From Streptomyces sp. NBC_01571 (GTDB lineage: Bacteria; Actinomycetota; Actinomycetes; Streptomycetales; Streptomycetaceae), in contig NZ_JAPEPZ010000001.1 of the NCBI RefSeq assembly GCF_026339875.1, forward strand, positions 992,001-1,056,000: a DNA stretch of 64,000 bases, given 5' to 3'. Made by a program: the position numbers and the translations under genes. The notes under the pieces were generated by a model, which made no database searches, was not told the origin of the DNA, and was given only the letters and a program-made list of their open reading frames with translations. Shown piece by piece: positions 26,333 to 33,719 of this stretch; positions within the stretch are counted from its first letter, which is position 1; each line of letters begins with the position of its first letter.

Positions 26333-26779
26333 ATGACGCTGTGCGACTACTTCTCCGCCGCTGACGACCAAGCCGCCGTCGCCGTGGGTGACTTGCCCGG
26401 GGGGCCGGGCCCGGCCGCGCTCGACGTGGTCTCCCTGAAGGGCGTCGACCCGGTGGTCGCCCTCGCCCGTCTCGAGGCGATCGCGACGGACTGCAGTTAT
26501 GAGGAGGCCGGTCGGCGCCCTCGGTCCGGGCAGCTGCTGTCCGGGCCGGACGGCGACGGCCCGCTCGTGTTCAGCCTGTCGGACACTCTGGTGGCGGCCC
26601 TCGTCACCGCGGCTCGAGGCGACCTCCGGCGCATCGCGGAGTCGTGGTCCACGACCGACGAACTGCGGCAGAACCAGGTCGACGCCGGGACGGCGGCCGG
26701 CGCCCTGGAAGCCCTGGCCGGCCTCGCTCGACGCGCTCGGCCGGCCGGCCTGCGCCTGTACTGCTGGTGGGCGCTGTGA
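26333..26779 (+). CDS. Hypothetical protein
   Basis: A 148-residue protein that I do not recognise. It is acidic, begins MTLCDYFSAADDQAAVAV, and has a middle LLSGPDGDGPLVFSLSDTLVAALV and an end LRLYCWWAL. The first residues are followed by a regular helix-rich profile without membrane segments or a signal peptide, so it is probably cytosolic. The phase of G/C bases supports coding. ATG 26333 was chosen; the frame extends 21 bases further up without a better start. It is convergent with the acyl-CoA dehydrogenase. Confidence 0.7.
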   Translation: MTLCDYFSAADDQAAVAVGDLPGGPGPAALDVVSLKGVDPVVALARLEAIATDCSYEEAGRRPRSGQLLSGPDGDGPLVFSLSDTLVAALVTAARGDLRRIAESWSTTDELRQNQVDAGTAAGALEALAGLARRARPAGLRLYCWWAL

Positions 26780-26804
26780 AAGGCCAGGCCTCCACGACGG
26801 CAGG

Positions 26805-27995
26805 TCAACGCCGTACCCGCGGCATCCCCAGCCCGATCCACGAGATGATCTCCCGCTGGATCTCGTTGTTGCCGCCGCCGAAGGTGAAGATCACCGCCGA
26901 CCGGTAGCCGCGTTCCAGTTCGCCGTGCAGGACGGCGCCCTCCGAACCCTCCTTCAGAACACCCGGCATGGCGACGATCTCCATGAGCCAGGCGTACGCG
27001 TCCCGACGCGCCTCGGAGCCGTACACCTTGACCGCGGAGGCGTCCTGCGGGGTGAGGGTGCCCTGCTGGACGGCGTTCACCATCTGCCAGTTCAGGAGCT
27101 TCATGGCGTCGAGCCGGGCGTGGGTCTGCGCGAGCCGGCGGCGCACCCAGGGGAGGTCGACGACCCGGCGGCCGTCGGCGAGCTTGGTCTCCATGACCCA
27201 GCGCTGGACGTCGTGCAGGGCACGGATCGCCATGGTGCCGTGGGCGGCGAGGGTGACGCGCTCGTGGTTGAGCTGGTTCGTGATCAGCCGCCAGCCCTTG
27301 TTCTCCTCACCGACCCGGCGGGAGACGGGGACGCGGATGTTCTCGTAGTAGCTGGCGGTGGTGTCGTGCGAGGCGAGGGTGTTGATGAGGGTGCAGGAGT
27401 AGCCGGGGTCGGAGGTCGGTACGAGGAGCATGGTGATGCCCTTGTGGGGCGGGGCGTCCGGGTCGGTGCGGACGGCGAGCCACACCCAGTCGGCGGTGTC
27501 GCCGTTCGTCGTCCAGATCTTCTGCCCGTTGACCGTGTAGTGGCCGGTGGTCTCGTCGCCCTCGCGTACGGCCCGGGTCTTCAGCGCGGCCAGATCGGTG
27601 CCCGCGTCGGGCTCGCTGTAGCCGATCGCGAAGTCGATCTCGCCGGAGAGGATCCTGGGCAGGAAGTACCCCTTCTGCTCCTCGGTACCGAACTGCATGA
27701 TCGTCGGGCCGACGGTGTTCAGCGCCATCAGGGGCAGCGGTACGCCCGCCTGGGCGGCCTCGTCGAAGAAGATGAACTGCTCCATGGGCGTGAGGCCGCT
27801 GCCGCCGTACTCCTTGGGCCAGCCCACACCGAGCCGGCCGTCCGCGCCGAGGCGGCGGATCGTCTCACGGTAGAACCGCTTCTGCGCCGCCGGGTCGCCG
27901 TAGCGGGCATAGGCGTTGTCGGGCACCAGCTCGGCGAAGTAGTCGCGCAGTTCGGTCCGCAACCGCTGCTGCTCCGGCGTGTATTCGAGATGCAC
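26805..27995 (-). CDS. Acyl-CoA dehydrogenase (FadE26-like)
   Basis: A 396-residue flavin-dependent acyl-CoA dehydrogenase. N-terminal YTPEQQRLRTELRDYF, the FAD-binding segment IGYSEPDAGTDLAALKTRAV, GQKIWTT and the C-terminal TFGGGNNEIQREIISWIGLG are present. In the last motif the usual catalytic Glu region (YEGTNQI in short-chain enzymes) reads FGGGNNEIQ, as in the sterol FadE26-type subunits that form alpha2beta2 enzymes with a second FadE. No partner subunit is adjacent. GTG 27995 was chosen for its AGGAGG 6 bases upstream. The gene probably belongs functionally with the ligase/hydratase set in the first part of the window. Confidence 0.9.
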   Translation of the reverse strand: MHLEYTPEQQRLRTELRDYFAELVPDNAYARYGDPAAQKRFYRETIRRLGADGRLGVGWPKEYGGSGLTPMEQFIFFDEAAQAGVPLPLMALNTVGPTIMQFGTEEQKGYFLPRILSGEIDFAIGYSEPDAGTDLAALKTRAVREGDETTGHYTVNGQKIWTTNGDTADWVWLAVRTDPDAPPHKGITMLLVPTSDPGYSCTLINTLASHDTTASYYENIRVPVSRRVGEENKGWRLITNQLNHERVTLAAHGTMAIRALHDVQRWVMETKLADGRRVVDLPWVRRRLAQTHARLDAMKLLNWQMVNAVQQGTLTPQDASAVKVYGSEARRDAYAWLMEIVAMPGVLKEGSEGAVLHGELERGYRSAVIFTFGGGNNEIQREIISWIGLGMPRVRR

Positions 27996-28082
27996 GGCGC
28001 CTCCTGGCTCCCCAAGGCGGGACCTGACGGCGCACACCGTAGAACGTGTTCCAGAAATAGGGAATGGCGCTGACATGCGTGA

Positions 28083-28106
28083 GGGGGCGCCCGGTCGGGC
28101 GCCCCC
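28083..28106. terminator. Strong hairpin between cbtB and the acyl-CoA dehydrogenase gene
   Basis: GGGGGCGCCC, loop GGTC, GGGCGCCCCC: a perfect 10-bp stem 15 bases after the cbtB stop. It separates cbtB from the downstream gene on the same strand. Confidence 0.8.
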
Positions 28107-28120
28107 TTCTGTGCGAGCCG

Positions 28121-28342
28121 TCAGTGGCAGGGGAAACCGAGGAGGTGGCGGGCGTCGTGCACCCACTCGTGGACGTTCTCACCGGACACGACGGAGGTGG
28201 CGCCCTGTTCGGCGCCGACGAAGTAGAGCAGGACCAGCATCAGGACGCCGAAGAAGACCGCCCAGGGGACGATCGCACCGATCGGCAGCTTGGCGGGAAC
28301 GGCGGTGGGGGTGGCGGTCGGCTGGGCGACGGACTGCGCCAT
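28121..28342 (-). CDS. cbtB: CbtB-type cobalt transport subunit
   Basis: A 73-residue CbtB protein with one transmembrane helix (residues about 21-43) and the family's His-rich end HEWVHDARHLLGFPCH that is thought to bind cobalt. It is believed to work with CbtA, a multi-pass protein, in cobalt uptake for cobalamin synthesis. The start ATG 28342 follows GGAGGT at the right distance. A cobalamin riboswitch lies in the leader, which independently supports the assignment. No cbtA gene follows: a strong hairpin ends the transcript immediately, so this copy is an orphan in the window. Confidence 0.9.
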   Translation of the reverse strand: MAQSVAQPTATPTAVPAKLPIGAIVPWAVFFGVLMLVLLYFVGAEQGATSVVSGENVHEWVHDARHLLGFPCH

Positions 28343-28389
28343 GGGGCGGTACCTCCTGGGGAACTCGCGTCCCGTCTCGGTGGTGCACA

Positions 28390-28535
28390 GGACGACGGCC
28401 GCGGGTCTGACTTGCTCGACCTCCGCCGCCCCTGGGAGGGGTGGCGTGCGCTGGGCATACAGTGGCGCGACCGTGCCGGACTCCCACCGGACTTCCGCCG
28501 AACCGTCGTCAATATCATCCCGACCGTACCGCGAA
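28390..28535 (-). ncRNA. Cobalamin riboswitch
   Basis: On the minus strand the leader of cbtB contains, in order, CCGGTGGGAGTCCGG (28476-28490), GCCACTG (28460-28466), a variable GC stem, and the B12-box-like AGTCAGACCCGCGGCC (28397-28412), the conserved order of the cobalamin riboswitch core. It ends about 50 bases before cbtB, whose AGGAGG ribosome binding site would be the expression platform. Binding of adenosylcobalamin would shut off translation or transcription of the cobalt uptake gene. The outer ends of the element are estimated. Confidence 0.85.
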
Positions 28536-28665
28536 GCCCGGGCCCGGCCAAGGGCGCGTGGCAGGAGCGCAGTTGCGTGCCGGGGCCCGGTCGGGGTGGG
28601 TGGATTCCCGGTTCCGGCGGGGGATTTGGGCACGGATGAACACGACAGCGCACGAGAGTGAACGT

Positions 28666-29265
28666 ATGACGAGCCGAGTGATCTTGATCTCAGCCGCGCT
28701 CAGCGCGGCGCTGCGGGAGGCCCGCTTCGACGAAGGGGGCCGGGTGGAGGCCGCGGGGCTGCGGCTCGCGCGGGCCGCCGCGGGCGCGGTGCCCGGCGCG
28801 GAGCGGCTGTGGGTCTCCCCCAGCGTGCGGTGCCGCGAGACCGCTGACGCGCTGGGCCTGGACGCGATGCTGGACGTTCCGGAGCTGGCCGGTCTCGACG
28901 TGGGCCGATGGCGTGGCGCGACGCTGGAGGAGGTCAGCTCGAAGGAACCGGAGGCGGTGGCCCGGTGGCTGGCCGATCCCGGTGCGGCACCGCACGGCGG
29001 GGAGTCGGTACGGGCGTTCTGCGACCGGGTGGCGGACTGCCTCGACACGGCCGCGCAGTTGACGGGCCGGACCGTCGCCGTGGTGGAGCCGGAGGTGGTA
29101 CGGGCCCTGGTGGTACGGGTATTGGGCGCGCCGGAGTCGGCGTTCTGGCGGGTCGACGTACCGCCCCTGACCGCCACCGAGTTCAGCGGCCGCTCCGGGC
29201 GCTGGAACGTACGAGTCGGACGGCCACTCGTCCCGTCGGCGGAAGCGGCCGGCTCAGGCGGGTAG
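28666..29265 (+). CDS. Histidine-phosphatase-fold protein lacking the RHG motif
   Basis: A 199-residue protein matching the branch-2 part of the histidine phosphatase (CobC/SixA) fold: VSPSVRCRETADALGL (second Arg region), LDVGRWRGATLEEV with the acid region, HGGESVRAFCDRV and a later region VAVVEPEVVRALVVRVL, where the family usually has a second His. The N-terminal RHG motif that gives the phosphohistidine is replaced by VILISAALSAAL, and the second His by Glu. It is probably not a phosphatase. Standing divergent from a cobalamin-regulated cbtB, it may descend from an alpha-ribazole phosphatase. ATG 28666 is preferred; ATG 28636 is possible. Confidence 0.75.
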   Translation: MTSRVILISAALSAALREARFDEGGRVEAAGLRLARAAAGAVPGAERLWVSPSVRCRETADALGLDAMLDVPELAGLDVGRWRGATLEEVSSKEPEAVARWLADPGAAPHGGESVRAFCDRVADCLDTAAQLTGRTVAVVEPEVVRALVVRVLGAPESAFWRVDVPPLTATEFSGRSGRWNVRVGRPLVPSAEAAGSGG

Positions 29266-29718
29266 CAGGGTCGCGAGGAAGTCCGTGCAGGCCTGGGCGC
29301 ACGCGCGGCAGGCCCGCGCGCTGACCTGCGCACCGGGACACCGGTCGAAGACGTCCGCGCACTCGCGGCAGACGGACCGGCACCACTCGACCTGGACACG
29401 GATGCCCGCCTCGCCCCGGGGGTGCTGCCCGTCCAGGACGAGGCAGGTCGCGTCGCACACCTCGGCGCACATGAGGCCCATCCGCCGCGCGAGTTGCCGC
29501 ACCTTGGGTCCGTCGGGATCCATGCAGCTCGCCCGCAGCGCACAGGCGCGGGCGCACTCGACGCAGGCCTGCGCGCAGTCGAAGCGGTCTTCCAGGAAGC
29601 GGACCGGTTCCTGGAGGAGGGTCGGTTCCGGGAAGCGGACCGATTCGGGGAAGCGGACCGGCTCCTGCTCGGGTGCCGGCGCAGTCGTCTGTTTCACCTT
29701 CGTCTTCGTCGTGGTCAC
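29254..29718 (-). CDS. Cys-rich four-helix-bundle copper-binding protein (Csp-like/DUF326)
   Basis: About 154 residues with 15 cysteines in CxxxC and CxxC spacings (DCAQACVECARAC, MCAEVCDATC, WCRSVCREC, CRACAQAC) across a predicted four-helix bundle, typical of cytosolic copper-storage proteins that line the bundle core with thiols. The N-terminal 40 residues are a Pro/Glu linker with imperfect repeats of EPVRFPE and are not part of the fold. GTG 29718 gives VTTTKTKVKQ; a start at 29772 is also possible and neither has a strong ribosome binding site. Its end overlaps the convergent phosphatase-like gene by 12 bp. Confidence 0.85.
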   Translation of the reverse strand: MTTTKTKVKQTTAPAPEQEPVRFPESVRFPEPTLLQEPVRFLEDRFDCAQACVECARACALRASCMDPDGPKVRQLARRMGLMCAEVCDATCLVLDGQHPRGEAGIRVQVEWCRSVCRECADVFDRCPGAQVSARACRACAQACTDFLATLLPA

Positions 29719-29784
29719 CCGGCGCGGGTAGCCCCCGGGGATCGCGTCAAACCCCGCGTGGACGCCCGGCACCGGGGGCGCGGC

Positions 29785-30186
29785 TCATTGTCCCGCGGCG
29801 TCCGCCGCCTCCCGCGAGATCCGCTCGAACTGCGCGCCCATCGCCTCGGAGAGCGCATGAGCCGCCGAGAGCGGGCGGACCATGACCATCAGGTCGTCGA
29901 TCCTGCCGTCCTCGTCGAAGTGCAGGAAGTCGCAACCGTTGATCTCCTTGTCGCCCACCTTCGCCGTGAAGACCAGCGCGTGGTCACGGCCGTCGGCGCC
30001 CGCGATCTCCCTTACGTAGCGGAAGTCGGTGAAGACGCGGGTGACGCCGCGCAGGATGGCCGCGGTGATCGCCTTGCCCGGGTACGGCTTGAAGGCGACG
30101 GGGCTGGTGAACACGACGTCGTCGGCCAGCAGCTCCTCGACCGCGGCGAGGTCTCCGGCCTCCACGGCCTTGCGGAAGGGGTGCAT
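29785..30186 (-). CDS. NTF2-like / SnoaL-like protein
   Basis: A 133-residue protein of the nuclear transport factor 2-like fold: MHPFRKAVEAGDLAAVEELLADDVVF at the start, a core with VAFKPYPGKAITAAILRGV and the family's beta-sheet end with a central FLHFDEDGRIDDLMVMVRP. Such proteins are small-molecule binders or isomerases (polyketide cyclases, ketosteroid isomerase). I start at ATG 30186, which has GGGGA upstream; ATG 30204 in frame is also possible. It is divergent from a PadR regulator with an inverted repeat between them, so the PadR protein probably represses it. Confidence 0.85.
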   Translation of the reverse strand: MHPFRKAVEAGDLAAVEELLADDVVFTSPVAFKPYPGKAITAAILRGVTRVFTDFRYVREIAGADGRDHALVFTAKVGDKEINGCDFLHFDEDGRIDDLMVMVRPLSAAHALSEAMGAQFERISREAADAAGQ

Positions 30187-30209
30187 CGGGGTCCCCGCTC
30201 TCATAGTCA

Positions 30210-30239
30210 ACTAATTGAATAGGTGCGTAAGAGATTAGT
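30210..30239. promoter_or_regulatory. ACTAAT/ATTAGT inverted repeat between NTF2-like and padR genes
   Basis: ACTAAT (30210-30215) and ATTAGT (30234-30239) face each other across 18 bp; the right arm overlaps a possible -35 box TTAGTC of the padR promoter. A shorter TCAA/TTGA repeat lies inside. This is the likely autoregulatory site of the PadR protein. Confidence 0.5.
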
Positions 30240-30264
30240 CGCGGGGGTGTATGCCGTCTAGCCT
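30235..30264 (+). promoter_or_regulatory. Promoter of padR, apparently leaderless
   Basis: TTAGTC (30235-30240), 18 bp, TAGCCT (30259-30264), then only 6 bases to the ATG at 30271. No ribosome binding site is present, so the mRNA probably starts at the A of the start codon. Confidence 0.5.
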
Positions 30265-30270
30265 TGGCCC

Positions 30271-30834
30271 ATGGCATTGCGCAACGCGGTCCTCGCCGCG
30301 CTCCTGGAGGGTGAGGCGTCGGGGTACGACCTGGCCAAGGGGTTCGACGCCTCGGTGGCCAACTTCTGGATGGCGACCCCGCAGCAGCTCTACCGGGAAC
30401 TCGAGCGGATGACGTCCGAGGGACTCATCGAGGCCCGGCTGGTGCGGCAGGAGCGGCGGCCGAACAAGCGGGTCTTCTCCCTCACCGCGGCGGGCCGCGT
30501 CGCCCTGCGCGAGTTCACCGCGGACCCTCCGAAACCCACCGCCATCCGCGACGAACTGCTGGTCAAGGTGCAGTCCGTCGACGCGGGCGACGACGCGGCC
30601 GTACGGGCGGCGATCGCCGAGCGGCTGGAGTGGGCGCGCGCCAAGCTGGCCCGCTACGAGCGGCTGCGCGCGCGACTGCTGGACGGACGCACCGAGGACG
30701 AGTTCCTGGCCCGCGCGGAGCGTGTGGGCCCCTATCTCACCCTGATGCGGGGGCGCTCCTTCGAGGAGGAGAACATCCGGTGGGCGGAACGGGCCCTGGC
30801 CATTCTGGAGCGGCGGGCCGCGGTGCGCCCCTAA
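30271..30834 (+). CDS. PadR-family transcriptional regulator
   Basis: A 187-residue PadR protein. The winged helix is at residues about 1-80 with LLEGEASGYDLAKGFDASVANFW, QLYRELERMTSEGLI and RRPNKRVFSLTAAG, and the C-terminal dimerisation domain (Vir_act_alpha_C type) carries the long helix EWARAKLARYERLRARLL. The likely target is the divergent NTF2-like gene. Its TAA stop codon lies within the terminal inverted repeat of a MITE-like element that begins at the end of the gene, so the original C-terminus may have been cut or altered by the insertion. Confidence 0.92.
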   Translation: MALRNAVLAALLEGEASGYDLAKGFDASVANFWMATPQQLYRELERMTSEGLIEARLVRQERRPNKRVFSLTAAGRVALREFTADPPKPTAIRDELLVKVQSVDAGDDAAVRAAIAERLEWARAKLARYERLRARLLDGRTEDEFLARAERVGPYLTLMRGRSFEEENIRWAERALAILERRAAVRP

Positions 30835-30998
30835 GGGCTGTCCCGTGATCCCCGGTGGGCGCACGACGACAGCTGCGGCACCTCGCCGCGTTGCCGGATC
30901 GCCCGAATACGCCCAGCATGAGGACGACCCTCCGCCTTGCGATGCACCGCATCCGACGCCGCGCGCTGATCCACGGGGGTTACGGGACAGCCCTTAGG
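30830..30998. mobile_element. MITE-like element with terminal inverted repeats
   Basis: The two ends are inverted copies of CCTAAGGGCTGTCCCGT, 17 bp perfect, continuing imperfectly to about 28 bp (left at 30830, right ending 30998). A TA at each edge fits a TA target duplication as made by IS630/Tc1-type elements. The 115-bp inside has no gene. TAA/TTA triplets in both ends serve as stop codons of the convergent padR and GNAT genes. Confidence 0.7.
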
Positions 30999-31674
30999 CA
31001 ACCGGGTCGGAGGTTCTTCGCCGGTCGGGGATCGTCGGAGATCCGTCCTGCAGGTCCCAGGACCGGGGTCGGGTGAGCTCCTGCCACTCGTCGCGGAGCA
31101 GGGCCAGCACCGCGACGTCGTACCGACGGCCCCGGTGCAGGCAGGCGGAGCGGCGCACCCCCTCCTGAACGAACCCCGACCTCGCCAGGACGCCGAGGGC
31201 CCCGGTGTTGGTGGTGTGGGTGACCGCCTGGACGCGGTGCATGGGCAGTTCACCGAAGGCGAGGTCGACCAGCGCGTCGACGGCGTCCGCGCCATGGCCC
31301 CGGCCCCGGTGGCCGGGGTCCAGAAGCAGCATGATCTCGGCTGTGCCGTCGACCATGTCCTGGTCCGTCAGGGCGATGTGGCCGATCGGTGTGCCGTCGG
31401 GGAGCAGGACGAGGAAGTCGTCGCGGTCGTGCTCGTCGCGGTCGCGCTCGATACGCTCGCGCACGCCAGAGAGGGAACGCGGCCAGATGCCGATTTCGTG
31501 GGCGGCAACGGGGTCGGAGCGCCAGACGTGGATCAGCTCCGCGTCGTCGGCGTCGAGCGGCGCGAAGGCGACGCCCCTGCCCCGCCAGCAGACCTCGCGA
31601 GGCGATTCCGTCTGCTCGTCCTCCAGTTGCACCCCGGTACGCCGCCCCACAACCGCTGCCCCGTCTTCGATCAC
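30994..31674 (-). CDS. GNAT-family N-acetyltransferase
   Basis: A 226-residue acetyltransferase. The RimJ/RimL-like acetyl-CoA binding motif A is LLLDPGHRGRGHGADAVDALVDLAF, here with the R/Q-x-x-G-x-G/A core RGRGHG at about residue 131; after it VTHTTNTGALGVLARSGFVQEG holds the Asn and Phe typical of the subfamily. Substrate, protein or small molecule, is unknown. GTG 31674 is used. The last codons and stop (TAA) come from the right end of the MITE-like element, so the C-terminal tail may have been changed. Confidence 0.87.
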   Translation of the reverse strand: MIEDGAAVVGRRTGVQLEDEQTESPREVCWRGRGVAFAPLDADDAELIHVWRSDPVAAHEIGIWPRSLSGVRERIERDRDEHDRDDFLVLLPDGTPIGHIALTDQDMVDGTAEIMLLLDPGHRGRGHGADAVDALVDLAFGELPMHRVQAVTHTTNTGALGVLARSGFVQEGVRRSACLHRGRRYDVAVLALLRDEWQELTRPRSWDLQDGSPTIPDRRRTSDPVA

Positions 31675-31931
31675 GGACGGAGGCTACCGACCCCCGGGAC
31701 CGGTGGACCAGTCATTTCCGTCCCCGGCCGGCCTGCTGCGCGCGGGACCCGGTGATCCCGGTCGGAAGACGTTCGCCGGATCGTCGCTCCGGGGTGTCGA
31801 TGGGATCGGGCCGGCCGCGCGGAGCGGTGCGGGCCGCCGAAGGAGCGGGCCCGGCGGCGCGGGTGGCGCGACGGCCCGGGGCCCGCCTGCCGGGATCCGG
31901 CCCCGCGAACGTGAGCGGTTACGCTGAGGTC

Positions 31932-32504
31932 ATGCCGTCCACACGTCGAACAGCGCGCCAGACAGACCTCCTCGAACGGCTCGTCGCCTTGCTGGCGGCG
32001 GAGGGGTTCGCGTCGTTCACGCTCGACGAGCTGACCGAGCGGCTGCGCTGCTCGAAGACGACGCTGTACCAACTCGCGGGCAGCAAGCAGGAGTTGGTCC
32101 GGGAGGCGGTGAAGCACTACTTCCGGGAGGCGGCCGGCGCCATCGAGAAGCAGGTGGCGGACACCTCCGCGCCGGCCGACCGCGTGGTGGTCTACCTGAA
32201 CGCGGTCGCCGAGCGGTTGCGACCGCTGTCCCGGCGATTCCTCGACGACATGGCCCAGTTCGAACCGGCCCGCGAGGTGTACGAGGCCAACACCCGCCTC
32301 GCCGCTGCCCGGATCAGACAGCTGATCGCGGACGGTGTCGCCGCGGGCGCGTTCCGTGACGTCCATGCCGCGTTCGTGGGCGAGGTGGTGGCCGCCACCA
32401 TGCAGGAGATCCAGCGCGGCGAGGTGGCCGCGCGCACCGGGCTGAGCGACGCGGAGGCCTACGCGGAGCTGGCCTCGCTCATCGTGCACGCCGTCTCACC
32501 CTGA
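31932..32504 (+). CDS. TetR-family transcriptional regulator
   Basis: A 190-residue TetR protein. Helix-turn-helix residues 15-60 read [40 protein letters not shown], the usual TetR consensus; the rest is a helical ligand-binding and dimer domain with [17 protein letters not shown]. It converges with the CaiB/BaiF gene, overlapping it by 9 bp at the stops. The probable operator is the CGATAC/GTATCG palindrome beyond that gene, which would control both the racemase and the acyl-CoA dehydrogenase. Confidence 0.93.
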   Translation: MPSTRRTARQTDLLERLVALLAAEGFASFTLDELTERLRCSKTTLYQLAGSKQELVREAVKHYFREAAGAIEKQVADTSAPADRVVVYLNAVAERLRPLSRRFLDDMAQFEPAREVYEANTRLAAARIRQLIADGVAAGAFRDVHAAFVGEVVAATMQEIQRGEVAARTGLSDAEAYAELASLIVHAVSP

Positions 32505-33650
32505 CCGCACCGCCGGGGGCGAGGAGTCGACGCCCCAGTCACGGAGCACCGACTCGGTGTCCGCGCCCGCCGCACGGGGCGCCGAGGGCTGTCTGCTGGG
32601 GGTGCGCGAGAAGCGCGGCGCCGGTGCGGCCTGCAGGATGCCGTCGACCTCGACCAGGGTGCGCCGGGCCACCATGTGCGGGTGGGCGCCCGCCTCGGCG
32701 AAGGTGAGCACGGGCGTCACGCACGCGTCCGTTCCGGCGAAGTGCTCCGCCCACTCGTCGCGTGTGCGGGAGGCGAACCTGTCCGCGAACCGGGACCGCA
32801 GCACCGGCCACCCGTCACGGTCGCCCTGCGCGGGCAGCTCGGCGGGGACCAGCCCGAGCCCGTCGAGCAGGGCTGAGAAGAACTGCGGTTCGAGTGCGGC
32901 CACGGCCAGGTACTTGCCGTCGCCGCACGCGTAGGTGTCGTAGAAGGGCGCGGCCCCGTCGAGAAGGTTCGAGCTCCGTTCGTCCGACCACTCCCCCATG
33001 CCGCGCAGCGCGTACGCCATCTGGCCCAGCAGTGCGGTCCCGTCGACCATGGCGGCGTCGACGACCTGCCCGGCGCCCGATCGGGTGCGCTCCCAGAGCG
33101 CGGCCAGGACGCCCACGACCAGCAGCATGGATCCGCCGCCGAAGTCCCCCACGAGGTTCAGCGGCGGGGCCGGCGGCCCGTCGCCCCGGCCCATCGCGTG
33201 CAGGACGCCGGTGAGCCCGATGTAGTTCAGGTCGTGCCCGGGATCCCGGGCGAGGGGGCCGTCCTGACCCCAGCCGGTGATCCGGGCGTAGACGAGCCGC
33301 GGGTTCGCTTCGCGGCAGTCGTCCGGGCCGATCCCGAGCCGCTCGGCGACACCCGGCCGCAGGCCCTCGATGAGCACGTCGGCCCGCGCCGCCAGACCTC
33401 GCACCAGCGCCCGTCCCGCGGGATCCTTGAGATCGGCGAAGACCGACCGGCGGCCACGCTGCACGGCGTCGGTCGCGCCGGCGGGGCCCAGGCTGAGCGC
33501 CCGGCCGGACGGCCGCTCGACCCGCACCACGTCGGCGCCCAGGTCGGCCAGCACCATGGCCGCGTGCGGAGCCGGCCCGAGTCCCGCGAGTTCCAGGACG
33601 CGCAGGCCCGCGAGCGGGCCGGCGGATCCATCTCTGGACTGCATGGCCAT
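32496..33650 (-). CDS. CaiB/BaiF-family alpha-methylacyl-CoA racemase
   Basis: A 384-residue type III CoA-transferase-family protein of the racemase branch. It begins [35 protein letters not shown], and has [11 protein letters not shown] (the His of the AMACR catalytic pair) and [13 protein letters not shown] (the Asp). The enzyme epimerises the alpha-methyl centre of branched acyl-CoAs so that (S)-specific acyl-CoA oxidation can continue, as with sterol side chains and phytanate products. ATG 33650 gives [11 protein letters not shown]. It is divergent from an acyl-CoA dehydrogenase gene, sharing a 69-bp promoter region. Confidence 0.9.
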   Translation of the reverse strand: MAMQSRDGSAGPLAGLRVLELAGLGPAPHAAMVLADLGADVVRVERPSGRALSLGPAGATDAVQRGRRSVFADLKDPAGRALVRGLAARADVLIEGLRPGVAERLGIGPDDCREANPRLVYARITGWGQDGPLARDPGHDLNYIGLTGVLHAMGRGDGPPAPPLNLVGDFGGGSMLLVVGVLAALWERTRSGAGQVVDAAMVDGTALLGQMAYALRGMGEWSDERSSNLLDGAAPFYDTYACGDGKYLAVAALEPQFFSALLDGLGLVPAELPAQGDRDGWPVLRSRFADRFASRTRDEWAEHFAGTDACVTPVLTFAEAGAHPHMVARRTLVEVDGILQAAPAPRFSRTPSRQPSAPRAAGADTESVLRDWGVDSSPPAVRSG

Positions 33651-33689
33651 ACGGTACCAAAAACGATACTGTTGTATCGATCGCCGTAT
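33649..33689. promoter_or_regulatory. Nested palindrome between racemase and acyl-CoA dehydrogenase genes
   Basis: CGATAC-TGTT-GTATCG (33664-33679) is a perfect inner repeat; ATACGG (33649-33654) and CCGTAT (33684-33689) form an outer pair around it. It fills the space between two divergent starts and is the probable site of the nearby TetR protein. Confidence 0.6.
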
Positions 33690-33719
33690 CATTAATTCCC
33701 GAGCGACCGAGGAATCACC

